Part shown: positions 42,189 to 50,766 of the stretch, one piece after another
Layout: each line of letters starts with the position of its first letter
Numbering within the stretch: position 1 is the first letter of the stretch
Assembly (NCBI RefSeq): GCF_050433445.1
Contig: NZ_JBNPXF010000004.1
Location: 101,795-165,794, forward strand
DNA length: 64,000 nucleotides
Direction: 5' to 3'
Source of the DNA: Kroppenstedtia sanguinis
GTDB taxonomy: Bacteria; Bacillota; Bacilli; Thermoactinomycetales; DSM-45169
Position numbers and translations under genes: made by a program
The notes under the pieces: generated by a model
Database searches by the model: none
The model's input: the letters and a program-made list of their open reading frames with translations, nothing else
What the model was told of the DNA's origin: nothing

Positions 42189-44057
42189 TCAAGGGCGTGA
42201 AGACAAGATCGCTTTTTTTAGAATAGTTTCCGGTTGCTGATTTCCTTCTAAGGGCTTTTCGTCGGAGAATCGCGCAATCTTGTCCATATTGGTAATAACC
42301 ACAACGATCGTCGGATCTTTTTTCGCATGTTCCAATGCGGCTAAATCCATGTGAGCGATCTTCCTTTGCGGGGTTACATGCTCTCCTTCTTTTACAAAGA
42401 TATCGAATCCCTGACCATCCAAGCTGACGGTGTCAATTCCCATATGGACCAGAATTTCAATGCCGTTTTCGGTAGAGATCCCGATTGCATGTTTGGTGGG
42501 AAAGACAGTGGTGACGGTACCGCTCACTGGAGAATAGATCTCTCCGGTATTTGATTTCATCGCGTATCCATCACCGATTAATTTGGTTGAAAATACCTGA
42601 TCAGCCACATCTTCAAGAGGCAGACCAACACCCGTTGTTACAGAATGTAATGCGACTTCATCAGCCATTTCTTTTTCTTGAGATCCCTTCTCTTGAGAGT
42701 CCTCTTCCTGTTTGGGCTTGGGAACCATCATATATGTCAAGGCAAAGGAGAGGATGATAGAAATAAGGATACCGAGTACGGCAAAGATGAAGTATTGACC
42801 GATATAGGCGGGTAAGCTAAAAATACTTGAGAGAATGTAGCCATAGATCCGGACGCCAAAGAAGCTGATAAAAGCAGAGGCAACAGAACTGCCGATCGTG
42901 GCTGCGATAAATGCTTTTTTGTACTTTGTTAAAACCCCGAACAGAGCAGGTTCAGTAATTCCCAATAATCCAGATAAAGCAGAAGAAACAACAATAGATT
43001 TCTCCTCTTTTGAAACGACTTTCGTATAGATTGCAGCGGTTGCACCGGCAATCGCCATGTTGGCCATAAACATCATGGGCATTAACATGTCATAGCCTTG
43101 ATTAGCAAAGTTTTGCAATGCAATCGGTGTCATGGCGTGGTGCAAACCCGTCAAGATGGCAATGGGACGAATGGCACCCACGATGACTCCCGCTAAAATA
43201 GGTGAGATGGTAAACAGCCAACTGACGCCAGCTGCCAATAGGTTCCCTAAGTGAATGCCAATGGGTCCAATCACTACTAGGGTTAATAATCCGGCGATAA
43301 ACAGTGAAAAAGTGGGTGTAAAGACGGTTCTCAAGGTTTTAGGCAAACATCGATCGACACCACGTTGAATATAGCTTAAAGCCAGAACCGCGAAGATAAT
43401 CGGAATCACGGTCCCTGCATAATTGAAGACCGGAACGGGCAGAAATCCAAATAATAAGAACTGAGAAAGATCTCCAGCTTCCGCTGCAGCGGTCATCGTC
43501 GGAAATTGTATGGTGGCTGCAATGGCAATAGCTAAGTATTGATTAGTTTTAAAGATTTTAGCAGCAGAGGCCGCCACGAAAAAGGGTAAGAATGTAAATA
43601 CGCCACTGGCCAGCATATCGATCACTTGAAACGTAGGTGTTTTATCTGAAATGAGATTCAGAGCTACCAAACCCGCCATTAATCCTTTGATCATCCCTGC
43701 CCCTGCGATCGCAGGAACAATCGGTCCGAATACACCTGAGACTGTATCCATAAACAGCGAAATGAGGCCTTTTTTCTCGCCTTTTTCTTGTTGGGTATTT
43801 TCGCTGTTTTCAAGTCCCAGTAATTTGGATAAGGGTGTAAAGTAATCGGATACATGAGTTCCAATGATGATTTGAAGTTGATCGCTCTGATATGTGACTC
43901 CTACAATCCCAGGGATTTTATTTAGCTGTTCATCATTGACTTTGTCTTTATCTTTGAGATTAAAGCGAAGACGGGTCATACAATGCCATGCGTTGTTGAC
44001 ATTTTCTTTGCCGCCAATATTCGCAATAACCTCCTTTGCGACCTCTTCGTGGTTCAT
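42189..44057 (-). CDS. PTS transporter subunit EIIBCA, beta-glucoside family
   Basis: A 622-residue three-domain permease: EIIB (about 1-90, phosphorylated Cys26 in NAWHCMTRLRF), EIIC (about 105-460, ten helices, GITEPALFGV motif) and EIIA (about 490-615, active His in EILVHMGIDTV). The BglP/SacP group imports and phosphorylates glycosides or related sugars. Here the neighbours suggest a substrate that is converted to 2-keto-3-deoxygluconate. It is divergent from the ManD gene across a 277-bp region with an operator-like palindrome. No antiterminator gene or RAT site was seen. Confidence 0.9.
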   Translation of the reverse strand: MNHEEVAKEVIANIGGKENVNNAWHCMTRLRFNLKDKDKVNDEQLNKIPGIVGVTYQSDQLQIIIGTHVSDYFTPLSKLLGLENSENTQQEKGEKKGLISLFMDTVSGVFGPIVPAIAGAGMIKGLMAGLVALNLISDKTPTFQVIDMLASGVFTFLPFFVAASAAKIFKTNQYLAIAIAATIQFPTMTAAAEAGDLSQFLLFGFLPVPVFNYAGTVIPIIFAVLALSYIQRGVDRCLPKTLRTVFTPTFSLFIAGLLTLVVIGPIGIHLGNLLAAGVSWLFTISPILAGVIVGAIRPIAILTGLHHAMTPIALQNFANQGYDMLMPMMFMANMAIAGATAAIYTKVVSKEEKSIVVSSALSGLLGITEPALFGVLTKYKKAFIAATIGSSVASAFISFFGVRIYGYILSSIFSLPAYIGQYFIFAVLGILISIILSFALTYMMVPKPKQEEDSQEKGSQEKEMADEVALHSVTTGVGLPLEDVADQVFSTKLIGDGYAMKSNTGEIYSPVSGTVTTVFPTKHAIGISTENGIEILVHMGIDTVSLDGQGFDIFVKEGEHVTPQRKIAHMDLAALEHAKKDPTIVVVITNMDKIARFSDEKPLEGNQQPETILKKAILSSRP

Positions 44058-44280
44058 ATCGTTTCATCCCTTCTGCTTTTTCACACCCGACCATGTGACC
44101 GTTTACAGTATGAATCTTAGCAGATTACCCTTATTTTGAAAATCAGTCCTAAAGTCCTTGGGTTCGATAGGAATGTCTTGATAAATCAACGTTTTCTCTG
44201 GTTCGTCTCTATATATTGGACTGCTTTTTAGAGAAATAGCAGCCCATGATTAGTCCAAATTGACGGGGATCATTTGAACG

Positions 44281-44301
44281 TGTTTCAATAGCTGTGAAAC
44301 A
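44281..44301. promoter_or_regulatory. Operator-like inverted repeat between PTS and ManD genes
   Basis: TGTTTCA and TGAAACA are perfect 7-bp arms with a 7-bp centre, 34 bp before the ManD gene and 223 bp before the divergent PTS gene. It could be bound by either GntR regulator of the cluster. Confidence 0.45.
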
Positions 44302-44334
44302 TATTTAAAACAAGGAAATAAGGATGATGAATCC

Positions 44335-45534
44335 ATGACACCCACAATCATCACTGATATCAAATGTTTTGCCATCAAACCCGATCGCCACAACCTGGTT
44401 GTTGTAAAAGTTGAAACCGATCAAGGTGTTTCTGGTTTAGGATGTGCTACTTTTCAATTTCGACCACTAGCTGTTAAATGTATGGTGGATGAATACTTGA
44501 AACCTTTGCTTGTGGGTCGGGATGCCAATCAAATTGAAGATTTATGGCACATGATGTCTGTGAATTCCTATTGGAGAAACGGACCTGTTACTAATAACGC
44601 TATTTCAGGTGTGGATATGGCGTTGTGGGATATCAAAGGGAAGTTGGCAGATATGCCGTTATATCAATTGCTGGGGGGAAAAGCCCGCACCGCCATTCCC
44701 GCATACACCCATGCGGTCGCTCGTGATCTGGAGACGCTATACAAAGAAATTGATAAATTCCTGGCCGAAGGTTATCGATATATTCGTTGTCAATTGGGTT
44801 TTTATGGCGGTAACGCGATGGAATCGGTAGACCTTGACCAGCCGCTGGAAGGGACTTATTTCGATCCCAATGAATATATGAACACCACATTAAAAATGTT
44901 TGAGTCCATTAATCATAAATATGGATATAAATTCCAAATTCTTCATGATGTTCATGAGCGCCTATTTCCCAATCAAGCCGTACAATTTACGAAAAGAGCA
45001 GAGAGGTTTAACTTATTCTTTTTGGAGGATGTCCTACCTCCGGATCAAAATGAATGGCTGGCACAAATCCGTAGTCAAACTTCTACCCCGATCGCTACAG
45101 GCGAATTGTTTAATAATCCGATGGAATGGAAGGAATTAGTCGCTCAACGGCGACTAGATTTTATGCGTGCCCACGTTTCTCAGATCGGTGGAATTACACC
45201 TGCACTTAAATTGGCTCATTTTTGTGACGCGATGGGGGTGCGGATGGCTTGGCACACACCGTCAGACATCACTCCGATCGGATTAGCGGTGAATACACAT
45301 TTGAATATCCATTTGCATAACGCGGCGATTCAAGAACATATGGACGTACCCGAGAATACCCAGAAGATATTTAAAAACATTCCCGCTCCGGTGAAAGGGT
45401 ATTTTTATCCCATAGATCGACCGGGGATTGGCGTAGACTTTCTGGAAGAATTGGCCCATGAATTTCCTGTGAAATATCGTCCTCATGAATGGACACAAAG
45501 CCGCATTCCTGATGGTACTTTGATCACCCCGTAA
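44335..45534 (+). CDS. Enolase-superfamily sugar-acid dehydratase (ManD/RspA-like)
   Basis: A 399-residue mandelate-racemase-group enzyme. VNSYWRNGPVTNNAISGVDMALWDIKGK and YRYIRCQLGFYGG are strongly typical of the ManD family. Metal ligands Asp (ILHDVHERL), Glu (FFLEDVLPP) and Glu (ATGELFNNP) follow in order, with His in AWHTPSD. Characterised ManD enzymes dehydrate D-mannonate and/or D-gluconate to 2-keto-3-deoxygluconate, which kdgK and eda downstream would consume. Some members are inactive, so activity is inferred. Confidence 0.85.
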   Translation: MTPTIITDIKCFAIKPDRHNLVVVKVETDQGVSGLGCATFQFRPLAVKCMVDEYLKPLLVGRDANQIEDLWHMMSVNSYWRNGPVTNNAISGVDMALWDIKGKLADMPLYQLLGGKARTAIPAYTHAVARDLETLYKEIDKFLAEGYRYIRCQLGFYGGNAMESVDLDQPLEGTYFDPNEYMNTTLKMFESINHKYGYKFQILHDVHERLFPNQAVQFTKRAERFNLFFLEDVLPPDQNEWLAQIRSQTSTPIATGELFNNPMEWKELVAQRRLDFMRAHVSQIGGITPALKLAHFCDAMGVRMAWHTPSDITPIGLAVNTHLNIHLHNAAIQEHMDVPENTQKIFKNIPAPVKGYFYPIDRPGIGVDFLEELAHEFPVKYRPHEWTQSRIPDGTLITP

Positions 45535-45540
45535 AATGAA

Positions 45541-45577
45541 AAGACAAAGCTAATGATGGCTCAATTAGCTTTGTCTT
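45541..45577. terminator. Bidirectional terminator shared by convergent genes
   Basis: A 14-bp perfect stem AAGACAAAGCTAAT with its complement. The stop codon of the minus-strand GntR gene lies inside the stem. Confidence 0.75.
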
Positions 45578-46272
45578 GCTTGGTGTGAATCTTTGTTAAA
45601 TGGCGTGATATATGTGCAAGTATAATCAATGGCAGTTAACTCACTGTACTCGTACACTTTACCATCATCTAGCAGACAGCGGTTGGTAATCTTCATGGCA
45701 GGTGTTCCTTTTTTGCACATCAGCAGTTGTGCTTGTTCCTTGCTTACAGATGTGGGCGTATAACTGGTGATATAATGAGAAATCGTATAGCCACAGTTTT
45801 GCACATATTTTTGAATGGAATCTTCCACATGCTCTTTGGTCAGACTTGGGAAAAGTGAAACCGGAAGTTTTGATACCTCGATTTGTTCGATTTTATAATC
45901 GACAATCCGTACACGTTGGAACATCCAGATTTCTTCCGGTTGCTGTAGCTGAAAGATTTGCATATCTTTAGATGTGGAATCTTCCTTGGAAATGGAAATC
46001 ATTTTGGAGGAGATGCGTTCATAAGGTGTCCGCGTAAGTGAGTTAAAGATTAAGGGGTTTTTCTGCAGATTTTCGGAAATGTACATTCCAGAACCTTGAA
46101 TAATCTGAATGACCCCGATCTCTCCTAAGTTTTTGATTGCTTCTTGAATAGTATAGCGGGACACTTGATACATCTGTGCTAGGGTACGCTGATCCGGTAG
46201 TTTGCCGCTGGGATACTGTTTTTGGTAAATCTTGCTCAACAAGTCTTGAATGATAAACTCAGTTTTTTTCAT
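45565..46272 (-). CDS. GntR-family transcriptional regulator, HutC/UTRA subfamily
   Basis: A 235-residue regulator with an N-terminal winged helix (about residues 5-70, LPDQRTLAQMYQVSRYTIQEAIKNLGEIGVIQIIQGSGMYI) and a C-terminal UTRA ligand domain (about 90-230). UTRA members often sense phosphorylated sugars, fitting control of the neighbouring PTS gene. This is the second GntR protein of the cluster, of a different subfamily from the FCD type at 38.5 kb, so two signals may be integrated. Confidence 0.87.
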   Translation of the reverse strand: MKKTEFIIQDLLSKIYQKQYPSGKLPDQRTLAQMYQVSRYTIQEAIKNLGEIGVIQIIQGSGMYISENLQKNPLIFNSLTRTPYERISSKMISISKEDSTSKDMQIFQLQQPEEIWMFQRVRIVDYKIEQIEVSKLPVSLFPSLTKEHVEDSIQKYVQNCGYTISHYITSYTPTSVSKEQAQLLMCKKGTPAMKITNRCLLDDGKVYEYSELTAIDYTCTYITPFNKDSHQARQS

Positions 46273-46327
46273 AAAATAAGTTCCTCCTCTCTTTGGCTTA
46301 GTTTTATCTCCTATTTTTGGTGAACCC

Positions 46328-46587
46328 CAGGCGTGTTGATTCGCCCTATTTTAGGTAGGAAATCAGGTCAGGATGGTGGGACGGTGAAGAACCTTTGCAC
46401 CCATAGGGCACAAGTCTCGCCAGGGTCGCTTTCCGCTCCCGGGTCTCGCTATGCGTTCTTTGCAAGAGATCGTAGCCGTCCCACCATCCCGGTCCCCTCA
46501 AGCGATATTTTGTGATGGGTGGCAATGGGAAAAGCGAAGGTTCAATTTTGTTTCCTTCACCCGTTTTCTGGTTAATCAACAGCTCTG
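46328..46587 (+). mobile_element. MITE-like element, copy 14 (type B with 56-bp module)
   Basis: A 260-bp direct copy flanked by the perfect 9-bp duplication GGTGAACCC (46319-46327 and 46588-46596). The module is at about 46398-46454. It sits between the promoter regions of the divergent GntR and aldolase genes. Confidence 0.95.
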
Positions 46588-46632
46588 GGTGAACCCACAG
46601 TTCTGATTTTAAGTATATTTTCCACCTTTAAA

Positions 46633-46662
46633 TTGTCAATCCAATCTAAAGTATGGTTAAAA
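46633..46662 (+). promoter_or_regulatory. Weak promoter before eda
   Basis: TTGTCA and TTAAAA are 18 bp apart, about 20 bp before the aldolase ATG; the distance is short, so this is tentative. Confidence 0.3.
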
Positions 46663-46682
46663 ATAGAAGGGGAGGTTCACAC

Positions 46683-47330
46683 ATGAAACGAGTAACTATT
46701 TTGAATCGCTTCGTACAAGCCGGTGTCATCGCAGTAGTTCGTGGCGAGGGGAAGGAAGAAGCCCTTCAAGCCAGCCATGCGATCCAAAAAGGGGGAATCA
46801 AAGGAATTGAACTGACTTTTACAGTTCCCCAAGCAGATGAAGCGATTCGTGAGTTGGTGGAAACCTACCATCATCAACCGGAAATCGTGATTGGAGCTGG
46901 GACGGTTTTAGATGCAGTTACTGCCCGGTTAGCCATCCTGGCAGGGGCTCAGTTTATCGTCAGTCCGAGCTTCGATCCGGACACAGCGGAAATCTGTCAT
47001 CTGTATCAAATTCCGTATTTGCCGGGTTGCATGACCCTCACGGAGATGCAAAGGGCATTGAAGAGCGGTGTGGATATTATCAAATTGTTCCCAGGAAGTG
47101 CTTTTGGACCAAGTATTGTCAAGGCTTTGAAAGGACCGCTGCCTCACTTGAACATCATGCCTACAGGTGGTGTCAGTCTGGAAAACATGGAGGACTGGTT
47201 CCAAGCGGGAGCGGTTACTGTTGGCGTGGGTGGAAATCTGCTAGCCCCTGCAAAAACGGGGGATTTTGATCAGGTGACTGCAATCGCTCACCAATATACC
47301 AAAAAATTTGAGGCCATCAAAGGAGCTTAA
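46683..47330 (+). CDS. eda: 2-keto-3-deoxy-6-phosphogluconate aldolase
   Basis: A 215-residue class I aldolase. Glu of VIAVVRGE and Schiff-base Lys of GVDIIKLFPG are present, with GAGTVLDAV, VSPSFDPDTAEIC and MPTGGVSLENM as phosphate and substrate blocks. It splits KDPG to pyruvate and glyceraldehyde 3-phosphate. The start is ATG 46683 after GGGGAGGTT. kdgK begins directly at the base after its stop. Confidence 0.94.
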   Translation: MKRVTILNRFVQAGVIAVVRGEGKEEALQASHAIQKGGIKGIELTFTVPQADEAIRELVETYHHQPEIVIGAGTVLDAVTARLAILAGAQFIVSPSFDPDTAEICHLYQIPYLPGCMTLTEMQRALKSGVDIIKLFPGSAFGPSIVKALKGPLPHLNIMPTGGVSLENMEDWFQAGAVTVGVGGNLLAPAKTGDFDQVTAIAHQYTKKFEAIKGA

Positions 47331-48338
47331 ATGATGGGGAAAGTTGTTACTTTGGGTGAAGTGATGTTGCGATTGTCCACTGAAACTGGGGTCCCTTTGA
47401 CGGGAGCCCATCAATTTCAAGCTCATTATGGAGGGGCAGAAGCCAATGTAGGGATCTCCCTGGCCAACTGGGGTCATGAAGTCGATTTTGCCAGTAAAGT
47501 CCCTGGGAATGCCCTCGGATGGGCAGTCAAACGGCATTTGGACAGTTATGGCGTCTCCACTGAGCATCTCCTGTTTGGCGGGGAACGTCTGGGAACCTAT
47601 TATGTGGAGGCTGGCGTCGGAGAACGGGCTGCCCGTATCATTTATGATCGGGCTCATTCCAGCTTTACAGAAATGACGCTCCTGGAATGGGACCTGGAGA
47701 GGTTATTTGAAGAGGCGGATCTTCTCCACCTATCAGGCATCACCCTCGCCTTATCCGAACATTGGGAAGCTCTATTGATGCAATTGATGCAAACGGCTAA
47801 AAATCATGGGGTAAAAATCAGTTTTGATATAAATTATCGTGGAAAACTTTGGAGCCCAAAAGAAGCAGGAGAAACGATCCATAGAATCCTGCCCTATGTG
47901 GATTATTGTTCGGCAGGGAAAATGGATGCCTTATATTTACTAGGAAGGGAAGAGTATCAAGGAGATGGACATGAACTGACGGATTACTACCAACAGATGC
48001 AAGGGGTTTATCCGAATATCCAACTGTTTTATTCAACCCAAAGAACGATTCATTCCGCCAGTGCCCATACTCTGGTCGGAACTTTGTGGATGGATGGACA
48101 GTATTATGAATCCCGCGCCCATGAAATGGACCCGATTGTAGATCGAGTCGGTGGCGGGGATGCGTTTTCTGCAGGTATTTTGCATGGGATTTTGGAAGGG
48201 ACTGATGCACAGACTCGGGTGGAATTTGCCACGGCAGCATCGGCGCTGAAACACACTGTTCTTGGCGATTGTAACCCGTTTCGGATAGCGGATGTGGAAG
48301 CTTTTATGGCTATGGGGTCAGGAAGGATAAATCGATAG
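47331..48338 (+). CDS. kdgK: 2-keto-3-deoxygluconate kinase (PfkB family)
   Basis: A 335-residue ribokinase-fold enzyme. N-terminal HYGGAEANVGISLANWG and the C-terminal anion hole and catalytic base in DRVGGGDAFSAGILHG are diagnostic of PfkB kinases. Adjacent eda makes KDG phosphorylation the natural role. The gene abuts eda with no gap (TAA then ATG). ATG 47334 is an equally good start. Confidence 0.93.
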   Translation: MMGKVVTLGEVMLRLSTETGVPLTGAHQFQAHYGGAEANVGISLANWGHEVDFASKVPGNALGWAVKRHLDSYGVSTEHLLFGGERLGTYYVEAGVGERAARIIYDRAHSSFTEMTLLEWDLERLFEEADLLHLSGITLALSEHWEALLMQLMQTAKNHGVKISFDINYRGKLWSPKEAGETIHRILPYVDYCSAGKMDALYLLGREEYQGDGHELTDYYQQMQGVYPNIQLFYSTQRTIHSASAHTLVGTLWMDGQYYESRAHEMDPIVDRVGGGDAFSAGILHGILEGTDAQTRVEFATAASALKHTVLGDCNPFRIADVEAFMAMGSGRINR

Positions 48339-48339
48339 G

Positions 48340-48377
48340 AAACAAGCTTGGGTTCTGTGAACCTCAGCTTGTTTTTT
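48340..48377 (+). terminator. Terminator of eda-kdgK
   Basis: AAACAAGCTtGGGTTC pairs with GAACCtcAGCTTGTTT; six T follow. Confidence 0.85.
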
Positions 48378-48411
48378 GTTGCATAAAAAAGCATCGGGCT
48401 GCCTGGAAAAC

Positions 48412-48450
48412 GTGGAAACCCCAGCCTTTTTTTAAGGCTGGGGTTTCCAC
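48412..48450. terminator. Perfect 39-bp palindrome, bidirectional terminator
   Basis: Two 17-bp perfect arms (GTGGAAACCCCAGCCTT and complement) flank a TTTTT loop. There is no T-run outside the stem, so besides termination for the AbrB-family gene it could act as an RNA-stabilising hairpin. Confidence 0.65.
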
Positions 48451-48521
48451 TTGAAATGGCTTTCTTATCAGATATTCTGGCAAAATCAAGCTGGGTGTGC
48501 GTGTTCAGGAGTGCGCCTGAC

Positions 48522-49631
48522 CTATCTTTCGTGGGGGGCTGGGGAATCATCCGCGGATGATTTTTTGAATAACCAGCGCAGGAAAGGGGGGACAAAGATC
48601 AGGATGAAAAAGACCCGGAACATCTGGAACCCGGTAACGATGGCCAAATCCGCTCCGATATCCTGAGCAACCACACCCATTTCAGCCATTCCTCCAGGCG
48701 CCAGACTCAGAAAGGATGTGGTCAGGGTCGTTGAACTCCACAGGGTGAATAAACAGCTGATTCCAAAAGTGATCACGATCAGGACAAGGGCGGTAAAGAG
48801 AGACAGCAGAGGCACCCTTCGCTGTTGCGTCAGCTGTTCCGGCCGGATCATCAAGCCGAGGTGGGCGCCCATAAACATTTGGCCAAGATGGATTAAAAGA
48901 GGCGGAAGAGCAGGTGCCTCAAAGCCCAGCACCTGTAGCAAGGCGACTGCCAGGACCGGCCCCATCAGGAAGGGCGTGGGAAACTTCAGTTTCCAGGCGG
49001 CCCCAGCTGCTAAGAGGGCGGCCAATCCAAACAGCAACTCATCCGCAAGTGTGGGGGTCTGTCCTGCTGTGCCTGGCAGGATTCCAGTCACATTCTCTTC
49101 CGGGAGCCACTTGATGAGAAAAGGAACAATAAATACAACAATCAGTAGGCGTGTCACCTGAAACAGAGTGACCACCGTGATGTCGATCCCCGGCATCTCT
49201 TCCCCTAGTGCTACCATTTGCGACAGCCCCCCTGGGATATTGGCGGTGAGGGTCGTCCGGTAGTTGAGATCGGTCCAACGGGAAACCAGCCAGGCGATTC
49301 CCGCACCACAACCGATGGTGATGATCGTAACCAACAACATGAGCGGTAAATGGGTTACCATATCCCACATCGTTTCCTGTGTAAAGGAGGTTCCCAAGGT
49401 GTACCCGATGGCAAGCAAGCCTGCATTCCTCCATCTACCTGACCAGTGGAGAGGGAAGCGCATGGTTTTGGACCAGAGGAGGATCATCACCATCGGTCCG
49501 AGAACCCATGGGAGGGGAATCTGTATCCAAGCAAAAAGTGTGCCCCCGGTCACGGCCAATAGAAACGTCCGTAGCCAGGGGAGGAGATCGCGTCTGTATT
49601 CTTTGCTGATGGATGTCACCTTCTTGCTCAT
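48522..49631 (-). CDS. AbrB-family membrane protein (duplicated AbrB domain)
   Basis: A 369-residue protein with about ten helices made of two related halves: residues about 20-170 (GGTLFAWIQIPLPWVLGPMV, then ANIPGGLSQMVALGEEMPGIDITVVTLFQVTRLL) and about 200-360 (LGLMI..., LAPGGMAEMGVVAQDIGADLAIVTGFQMFRVF). This duplication defines the AbrB membrane family, unrelated to the AbrB regulator and once miscalled ammonia monooxygenase. Function unknown, possibly transport. No clear operon partner. Confidence 0.87.
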   Translation of the reverse strand: MSKKVTSISKEYRRDLLPWLRTFLLAVTGGTLFAWIQIPLPWVLGPMVMILLWSKTMRFPLHWSGRWRNAGLLAIGYTLGTSFTQETMWDMVTHLPLMLLVTIITIGCGAGIAWLVSRWTDLNYRTTLTANIPGGLSQMVALGEEMPGIDITVVTLFQVTRLLIVVFIVPFLIKWLPEENVTGILPGTAGQTPTLADELLFGLAALLAAGAAWKLKFPTPFLMGPVLAVALLQVLGFEAPALPPLLIHLGQMFMGAHLGLMIRPEQLTQQRRVPLLSLFTALVLIVITFGISCLFTLWSSTTLTTSFLSLAPGGMAEMGVVAQDIGADLAIVTGFQMFRVFFILIFVPPFLRWLFKKSSADDSPAPHER

Positions 49632-49721
49632 ACATAAACTTCATTCCAACTTAAAGCAAATCGCTTCTATTGACAAGTATTTAGAATGACGAAACTTTCG
49701 GAGGGAGAATGATATAGGATC

Positions 49722-49777
49722 TCTGGAAGCGTTGTGAAAAACCGTTCGCAAACGCAGGGTATCACAACGCTTCTAGA
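49722..49777. repeat. Palindromic repeat family 2, minimal copy c
   Basis: A 56-bp copy made only of the ends: TCTGGAAGCGTTGTGAAAAA and ATCACAACGCTTCTAGA around a short centre. It folds into a 16-bp stem with one mismatch. It lies between the AbrB-family gene and the crcB pair. Confidence 0.8.
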
Positions 49778-49801
49778 GGGTAACTATAAAGGGTCGACTC
49801 T

Positions 49802-50158
49802 CTATGAGACCCCTGCACCCACAACGGTTCCAGCAAAAGCTCCCAGGATCCCCAGAGTATAAGTGGTCCCTAAATAGATCACTGCCCGGGAGATACCTTG
49901 TTCCTGAACCATCTGCCAAGACTCCCAATGTAGGGTGGAAAAGGTGGTGTAGGCGCCCATAAAGCCGGTCCCGGTAAATAAAAGAGCATGGGGACCCCAG
50001 CCGGCTGCTGAGATCCAGCCCAACAGGAAGGATCCCGATAGGTTGGCGGCCAAGGTGCCCCAAGGGAGGAATTTTCCTCGGTTCCAAGGGCTGAGAAGAT
50101 AGCGGGCGATCGCTCCCAATCCGCCTCCCGCCGCCACCCATAAACATGATGTTAGCAT
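49802..50158 (-). CDS. crcB: Fluoride channel subunit CrcB/FluC (second of pair)
   Basis: A 118-residue, four-helix protein. GGGLGAIARYLLS, the LAANLSGSFLLGW stretch with its conserved Asn and TGFMGAYTTFSTLHWE (TTFSTF-like motif) are the Fluc signatures. It exports fluoride as a dual-topology dimer; the adjacent, divergent paralogue suggests a heterodimer, as is known for several Bacillales. The start is ATG 50158, overlapping the upstream crcB by 7 bp. Confidence 0.92.
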   Translation of the reverse strand: MLTSCLWVAAGGGLGAIARYLLSPWNRGKFLPWGTLAANLSGSFLLGWISAAGWGPHALLFTGTGFMGAYTTFSTLHWESWQMVQEQGISRAVIYLGTTYTLGILGAFAGTVVGAGVS

Positions 50159-50532
50159 GCCCGTCTCCCCTTTCTTTTTGCGAGGCGTACCCCGATGTAG
50201 AGGAGGAAAAGCCCGCCCCATAGGCTGGCCAATAGGTAAAGACAGGCAGTTCCTATCTGCCCGGACTGCAACAGTTGCTGGGTTTCCATGCTGAAGGTGG
50301 AGAATGTGGTGAAGGAACCGATCAAACCGGTAGTGATACCTCCTCGGAGTGCGGGAGAGAGAAAAATTTTTGAAAAACGGCTGTGAAACCATCCCAGAGC
50401 CAGACAGCCGATCCAGTTGGCAGTCAGGGTCCCCACAGGAAAACTGCCCTCCGGCGACGCAAGGGCGAGACCCAGCCCATAGCGGAGGAGGGCTCCCAAC
50501 ACACCGCCTATTCCCACAGCAAGGATTTGCAT
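50152..50532 (-). CDS. crcB: Fluoride channel subunit CrcB/FluC (first of pair)
   Basis: A 126-residue, four-helix Fluc subunit with GGVLGALLRYGLG, LTANWIGCLALGW (conserved Asn) and TGLIGSFTTFSTFSMET motifs. The Phe pair of the selectivity region is present. The start is ATG 50532. I looked for a fluoride (crcB motif) riboswitch upstream and saw none, only a hairpin at 50562-50591. Confidence 0.93.
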   Translation of the reverse strand: MQILAVGIGGVLGALLRYGLGLALASPEGSFPVGTLTANWIGCLALGWFHSRFSKIFLSPALRGGITTGLIGSFTTFSTFSMETQQLLQSGQIGTACLYLLASLWGGLFLLYIGVRLAKRKGRRAC

Positions 50533-50561
50533 GTGATTTCTCCTTCGTCATAGCAAGTTTC

Positions 50562-50591
50562 AAGTTCCGGTGTACAAACCGGGACTTTTTT
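50562..50591 (+). terminator. Terminator-like hairpin between divergent genes
   Basis: AAGTTCCGGT/ACCGGGACTT stem with a GTACAA loop followed by five T on the plus strand. No plus-strand gene lies before it, so its role is unclear. Confidence 0.5.
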
Positions 50592-50672
50592 AGTTTAGAG
50601 GAGAGGAACTCCCTTGGGCAAGCCCAGATCATCTATACATTCTCCTGTTTTTAGAATTTGCGGAAAAAAACC

Positions 50673-50701
50673 TTGTCATCTGATCGAAGGGGATGTATTA
50701 T
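50673..50701 (+). promoter_or_regulatory. Promoter of the CCR-like gene
   Basis: TTGTCA and TATTAT with a 17-bp spacer, 66 bp before ATG 50767. It argues against the longer frame starting at 50614. Confidence 0.6.
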
Positions 50702-50766
50702 ATAACAAAGGTGATAATGGGATATCTGTTATACTACAACTTAACCATGAGAGGGAGTGGGATCGG

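Noticed and set aside
50533..50660. Possible fluoride riboswitch upstream of the crcB pair
   Set aside because: The conserved core of the crcB motif is not recognisable; only a terminator-like hairpin is present.
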